From Bacillota bacterium (GTDB lineage: Bacteria; Bacillota; Clostridia; Peptostreptococcales; Anaerovoracaceae): DNA of 62,459 bases. How positions within the stretch are numbered: the stretch's first letter is position 1; the number at the start of each line of letters is the position of its first letter. The position numbers were made by a program, and so were the translations under genes. Positions 59,591-62,459 of the stretch are shown in pieces. A model generated the notes under the pieces. It saw only the letters and a program-made list of their open reading frames with translations. It made no database searches and was not told where the DNA came from. The DNA lies in NCBI GenBank assembly GCA_017416795.1, contig JAFQBD010000016.1, positions 1-62,459 of the forward strand. The letters run 5' to 3'.

Positions 59591-60035
59591 GAGAAAAGGC
59601 GATATAGAAACAGGCAAGGTGGAATATACCGGCATGAGCCTGCGTCACGAACACGTTGCTAACGAAAGCCTTCCCAAGATAAACATCTTCTTCCCGGAAG
59701 GCTGTGAAGATCTGGCATATCAGATCTCATACGGTATTGAAGAAGAAGGCCTGCCGAGGTGCGGATTTGAGACTGATGAACCATTCTCAGATGCTCTCGA
59801 AGATACCGTTAAAAAAGGTTTGGGCGTAGCTATAGGCGTGGATGGCGATAAGGCGCAGATCTTCTGCGTGCAGTTCAAAAAAAGCGAGCCGTTCATGAGT
59901 TATGAGCTCAGTGGCAAAGAGGTCGTTACTGACCTTGCCAATGGTGGAAGCAATACAGATAGCGAGAGACTGAGAGTCGTAGGCAAGAACGCAGCAAGGA
60001 TACTTAAGCACAAACCATTCATTATGGAGGAATAA
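59580..60035 (+). CDS. Diol dehydratase reactivase, small subunit
   Basis: A 151-aa DdrB/PduH-like protein, about 25-30 residues longer than Klebsiella DdrB because of an N-terminal extension. It resembles the medium subunit fold: INIFFPEGCEDLAYQISYGIEEEGLP, KKGLGVAIGVDGDKAQIFC and RLRVVGKNAARILKHKPF. It swaps with the medium subunit while the reactivase opens the enzyme. GGAGGAGG lies at the end of the large reactivase gene. Confidence 0.88.
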   Translation: MEIKRKGDIETGKVEYTGMSLRHEHVANESLPKINIFFPEGCEDLAYQISYGIEEEGLPRCGFETDEPFSDALEDTVKKGLGVAIGVDGDKAQIFCVQFKKSEPFMSYELSGKEVVTDLANGGSNTDSERLRVVGKNAARILKHKPFIMEE

Positions 60036-60037
60036 TC

Positions 60038-60550
60038 ATGAAACTCACATCAAAAGCAATGACAAACGGATACATGGATCCGGAATACGGCATCAAGACT
60101 ACAGACGAAAGCCAGATAAAATGCGGCATCCCGCAGAGATCTTTTCCGCTCGAATGGGACGATGTTCCTGAAGGAACAGAAAGCTTTGCCATCATCTGTA
60201 TGGACTACGACAACGTAGAAGACGAAGGCGTGCCATGGGTGCACTGGCTCGTTTCAGACATCGATAAGGACAGAAGGAGCCTTGAAGATAACGAGGCTGC
60301 AAAGGGCACTCTCATTCAGGGAATGACAAGCTGGGCTCTGCCTTACGGTCCTTATGAAGACATCCCTGCAGAGTACATAGCAAATTACGGCGGTCCTGCT
60401 CCGGGAAGACCTCACGAGTACGAAGTGGAAATCTATGCGCTGGATATCAAGCCGGATCTCGAACCGGGATTTTACTATAATAAGATAAGAAAGATCACTC
60501 AGGAACACGCTATCGATAAAGCTGTTCTGAAGTTCATATATGAGGGATAA
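60038..60550 (+). CDS. PEBP (YbhB/YbcL) family protein
   Basis: A 170-aa phosphatidylethanolamine-binding-protein-like chain. Blocks FPLEWDDVPEGTESFAIICMDYD and VPWVHWLVSDIDKD, and GPAPGRPHEYEVEIYALD with its conserved His, match the family. Bacterial members have no defined enzymatic role. GGAGGAATAATC precedes the ATG, 2 bases after the reactivase stop, so it is translated with the dehydratase accessory genes. Its presence here is unexplained. Confidence 0.85.
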   Translation: MKLTSKAMTNGYMDPEYGIKTTDESQIKCGIPQRSFPLEWDDVPEGTESFAIICMDYDNVEDEGVPWVHWLVSDIDKDRRSLEDNEAAKGTLIQGMTSWALPYGPYEDIPAEYIANYGGPAPGRPHEYEVEIYALDIKPDLEPGFYYNKIRKITQEHAIDKAVLKFIYEG

Positions 60551-60553
60551 AAT

Positions 60554-61555
60554 ATGAAGAAACACCTTCTTGTCATAACTACAGGAGGAACTATCGCTTC
60601 TGTAAAAGACGAAGCAGGTCTTGTTCCTTCCCTAACTTCCGAAGAATTGATTTCGTATCTTCCTGAGCTGGGTGAAGACATAATGCTGACGACCAAGGCA
60701 CTGTACAGTCTGGACAGTACTGATATAACGCCTGATCATTGGCTGGGACTTGCGAAAACAATAAAAGATAATTATTACAAATACGACGGTTTCGTTGTTT
60801 GTCACGGTACGGATACTATGGCATATACAGCTGCAGCATTATCGTATCTCATCCAGGGATCGAGCAAGCCTATAGTGTTCACAGGTGCACAGAAACCGAT
60901 AGGATTCGAGATCACCGATGCCAAGGCCAACTTGAGAGACAGCATCCTTTATGCTGCCGACGATGAGTCCATGGGTGTACAGATCGTTTTTGATGGAGAA
61001 GTCATCACGGGAACGAGAGCCAAGAAGACTAAGTCGCTCAGCTATGCAGCTTTTTCCAGCATAAACTATCCTCTGCTGGCATCTATCCACGAGGGCAGGA
61101 TCATAAGATACATGAAGCAGAAAAAGCCTGAAACTGCGCCTGTGTTTTACGATAAGCTGAACAAAAAAGTTTTTCTTTTGAAGCTTACGCCGGGAATAAC
61201 TCCCGTGCTCCTTCCTGAGATCTTCAAGAATTATGACGCCATAATCATCGAAAGTTTTGGCGTAGGCGGCATCCCTGAGAGCCTCGAAGAAGTGCTTTTT
61301 GTAGAATTGAAGAAGTATAGACCTGAGGAAAAGGTCCTCGTCATGACTACGCAGGTAACTTACGAAGGAAGCCACATGGAGACTTACGAAGTGGGCAAGA
61401 CTCTCAGCGACAACTTCAGCATACTGGAGGCCAGAGACATGACGCTGGAAGCAGTAGTCACTAAACTGATGTGGGTGCTGGCAGATGAGGGTCTGGATTG
61501 GGCAGGTATTTGCGGCAAGTTCTACAGACCTGTAGCGGCAGACACTTTGTATTAG
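60554..61555 (+). CDS. ansA: Type I (cytoplasmic) L-asparaginase
   Basis: A 333-aa asparaginase/glutaminase-fold amidohydrolase. The nucleophile Thr13 lies in ITTGGTIAS, the second catalytic pair Thr86-Asp87 in CHGTDTMAYTAAAL, and Lys in RAKKTKSLSYAAFSS. No signal peptide, so cytoplasmic. It starts 3 bases after the PEBP gene with a weak AGGGATAAA site. It may serve general nitrogen supply or hydrolyse an amide made in the neighbouring pathway; nothing in the sequence decides. Confidence 0.88.
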   Translation: MKKHLLVITTGGTIASVKDEAGLVPSLTSEELISYLPELGEDIMLTTKALYSLDSTDITPDHWLGLAKTIKDNYYKYDGFVVCHGTDTMAYTAAALSYLIQGSSKPIVFTGAQKPIGFEITDAKANLRDSILYAADDESMGVQIVFDGEVITGTRAKKTKSLSYAAFSSINYPLLASIHEGRIIRYMKQKKPETAPVFYDKLNKKVFLLKLTPGITPVLLPEIFKNYDAIIIESFGVGGIPESLEEVLFVELKKYRPEEKVLVMTTQVTYEGSHMETYEVGKTLSDNFSILEARDMTLEAVVTKLMWVLADEGLDWAGICGKFYRPVAADTLY

Positions 61556-61625
61556 CATAATACACCAATATGTGTTAAAATATTAAGAATAGATCTACAG
61601 CGGCAGAGCCGCGAGGAGGCACTAT

Positions 61626-62258
61626 ATGGATAATAAGAAATGCATAATCACTATAAGCAGAGAATTCGGAAGCGGCGGAAGACTTATCGGTAAAAGACTC
61701 GCCGAAAAAATGGGTGTTCCGTACTATGATAAGGAACTGCTGGACAGAATAGCAGAAGAATCAGGCTTCTGCAGAGAAATGATGGAAGAAGCTGAGAAGA
61801 AAGCTAAAAACAGCTTCCTGTACAGTCTGATGTCAGCTATGGGCACAGGCGAAGCAGGTCCTGACAGCCTTTCTCTCAACGAAAGATTCTTCCTGGCACA
61901 GTTCGATACTATCAAGAAGATCGCCGATGAAGGTTCATGTGTCATCGTAGGAAGATGTGCAGATTACATACTCAGAGGAATGCCTGAAGCTACTAACGTA
62001 TTCATCTATGCAGAAGAAGCTGATAAGATCAGAAGAGCTGTCGAAGAATACGGCGTTCCTGAAGATTCAGTTAAGAAGATGATGAAGGATACAGATAAGG
62101 CGAGAGCTAATTACTATGCTTACCACACAGGAAGAAAGTGGGGAGAGCATGTGAATTATCACCTGGCTATGGACAGCGGATATCTTGAGATCGAAGATAT
62201 CGTTGACCTGATCATCAAATATACAGAAGTTAAGATCAACAGACTGGAGTCATTATAA
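61626..62258 (+). CDS. Cytidylate-kinase-like protein
   Basis: A 210-aa P-loop protein of the Cytidylate_kin2 type: TISREFGSGGRLIGKRLAEKMGVPYYDKELL at the N-terminus, CVIVGRCADYILR in the centre and a helical end. It lacks the insert of standard Cmk and its nucleotide substrate is unknown. GAGGAGG is preceded by a small GCGGC-AGA-GCCGC hairpin (61601-61613), and a -10-like TAAAAT lies near 61576, so it may have its own promoter. The following gene overlaps by one base. Confidence 0.85.
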   Translation: MDNKKCIITISREFGSGGRLIGKRLAEKMGVPYYDKELLDRIAEESGFCREMMEEAEKKAKNSFLYSLMSAMGTGEAGPDSLSLNERFFLAQFDTIKKIADEGSCVIVGRCADYILRGMPEATNVFIYAEEADKIRRAVEEYGVPEDSVKKMMKDTDKARANYYAYHTGRKWGEHVNYHLAMDSGYLEIEDIVDLIIKYTEVKINRLESL

Positions 62259-62459
62259 TGAAAATCAGAGCCATGTACTTCACAGGCACAGGAACTACTG
62301 CCAAGATAACAACAAGCATCGCATACAGCATGTGGAGTGAGATGAAAGATGCAGGTTTCGAAAAAGAGGCGGATATTAATTTCGCTGTAAAGGCGGCAAG
62401 GGATAAGGAATATTTCTTTGACGAAAACGATATCGTCGTTTTTGGTGTTCCTGTCATCG
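62258..62459 (+). CDS. Flavodoxin-like protein, 5' part (cut by the window edge)
   Basis: The first 67 residues of a protein beginning MKIRAMYFTGTGTTAKI, with IVVFGVPVI at the edge. The FTGTGTT flavin-phosphate loop and the ADINF/DIVVFGVPV strands suggest a flavodoxin domain, as in the EFR1-type flavodoxin-ferredoxin fusions of clostridia. The ATG overlaps the previous stop by one base. The missing C-terminal part decides whether ferredoxin clusters follow. Confidence 0.7.
   Translation, partial: MKIRAMYFTGTGTTAKITTSIAYSMWSEMKDAGFEKEADINFAVKAARDKEYFFDENDIVVFGVPVI

Noticed and set aside
53585..60035. Complete pdu or dha microcompartment operon
   Set aside because: No BMC shell, CoA-acylating aldehyde dehydrogenase, alcohol dehydrogenase or cobalamin adenosyltransferase gene is present, and the subunits lack targeting extensions.

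Overview
The window looks like chromosomal DNA of an anaerobic, low-to-mid GC member of the Bacillota, class Clostridia. The evidence is AAGGAGG-type ribosome binding sites throughout with TTG and GTG starts, a PurBox pair, HicAB, PucR and SipW/TasA-type genes, adenosylcobalamin-dependent fermentation genes and the protein family mix. I do not name a species. No rRNA, tRNA, CRISPR array or intact insertion sequence is visible.

Layout. 0-4 kb: an acyl-CoA ligase divergent from a LysR regulator, then a membrane-anchored SGNH-like protein. 4-7.5 kb: a hicAB toxin-antitoxin pair and a pantothenate operon (PanG-like reductase, panB, panC). 7.6-11 kb: a two-component system with two PepSY proteins, linked by a shared tandem-repeat motif. 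11-17 kb: an HD protein, a SHOCT-tailed membrane protein, NfeD-stomatin, a phosphohexomutase and an NAD(P)HX epimerase. 17-22.5 kb: minus-strand genes, including a secreted FN3 protein, a DMT-HD-LarE-MazG operon and a PucR-type regulator. 22.7-29.7 kb: cobamide nucleotide-loop genes (cobT, cobU, cobS, a CobU-like gene, cobC), a class V aminotransferase and cysK. The pucR front and the cobU/aminotransferase gap carry the same 17-bp palindrome. 29.7-31.8 kb: an AT-rich pair encoding a small membrane protein and an Mrr nuclease fused to FtsK-gamma-like domains and a degenerate FtsK motor. 32.2-43.1 kb: a purine operon (purL-E-M-N-F-O-H(AICARFT)-D) behind PurBoxes. 43.1-45 kb: a repeat array, a BI-1 family membrane protein and a tyrosine recombinase.

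46-52.2 kb is the most striking regulatory locus. A SipW-type signal peptidase, four SipW/TasA-like secreted proteins and a pilin-domain surface protein form one cluster. The promoter in front of it lies between two perfect 22-bp inverted repeats whose core resembles a dif/Xer site, and a tyrosine recombinase gene lies about 1 kb upstream. This has the anatomy of a phase-variable invertible promoter. Two Rpn-type nuclease genes bracket the cluster.

53.4-60 kb encodes a complete B12-dependent diol-dehydratase-like enzyme (large, medium and small subunits plus both reactivase subunits). An ethanolamine-permease-like transporter gene is inserted between the medium and small subunits. The catalytic residues are conserved, two residues lining the substrate pocket are changed, and microcompartment-targeting extensions and shell genes are absent. 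A strong promoter drives the operon through a structured leader of about 165 nt. I infer an unencapsulated dehydratase for an imported, probably amine-bearing, substrate. The cobamide genes at 23-29 kb could serve its cofactor. A PEBP-like protein, an asparaginase, a cytidylate-kinase-like protein and a truncated flavodoxin-like gene end the window.
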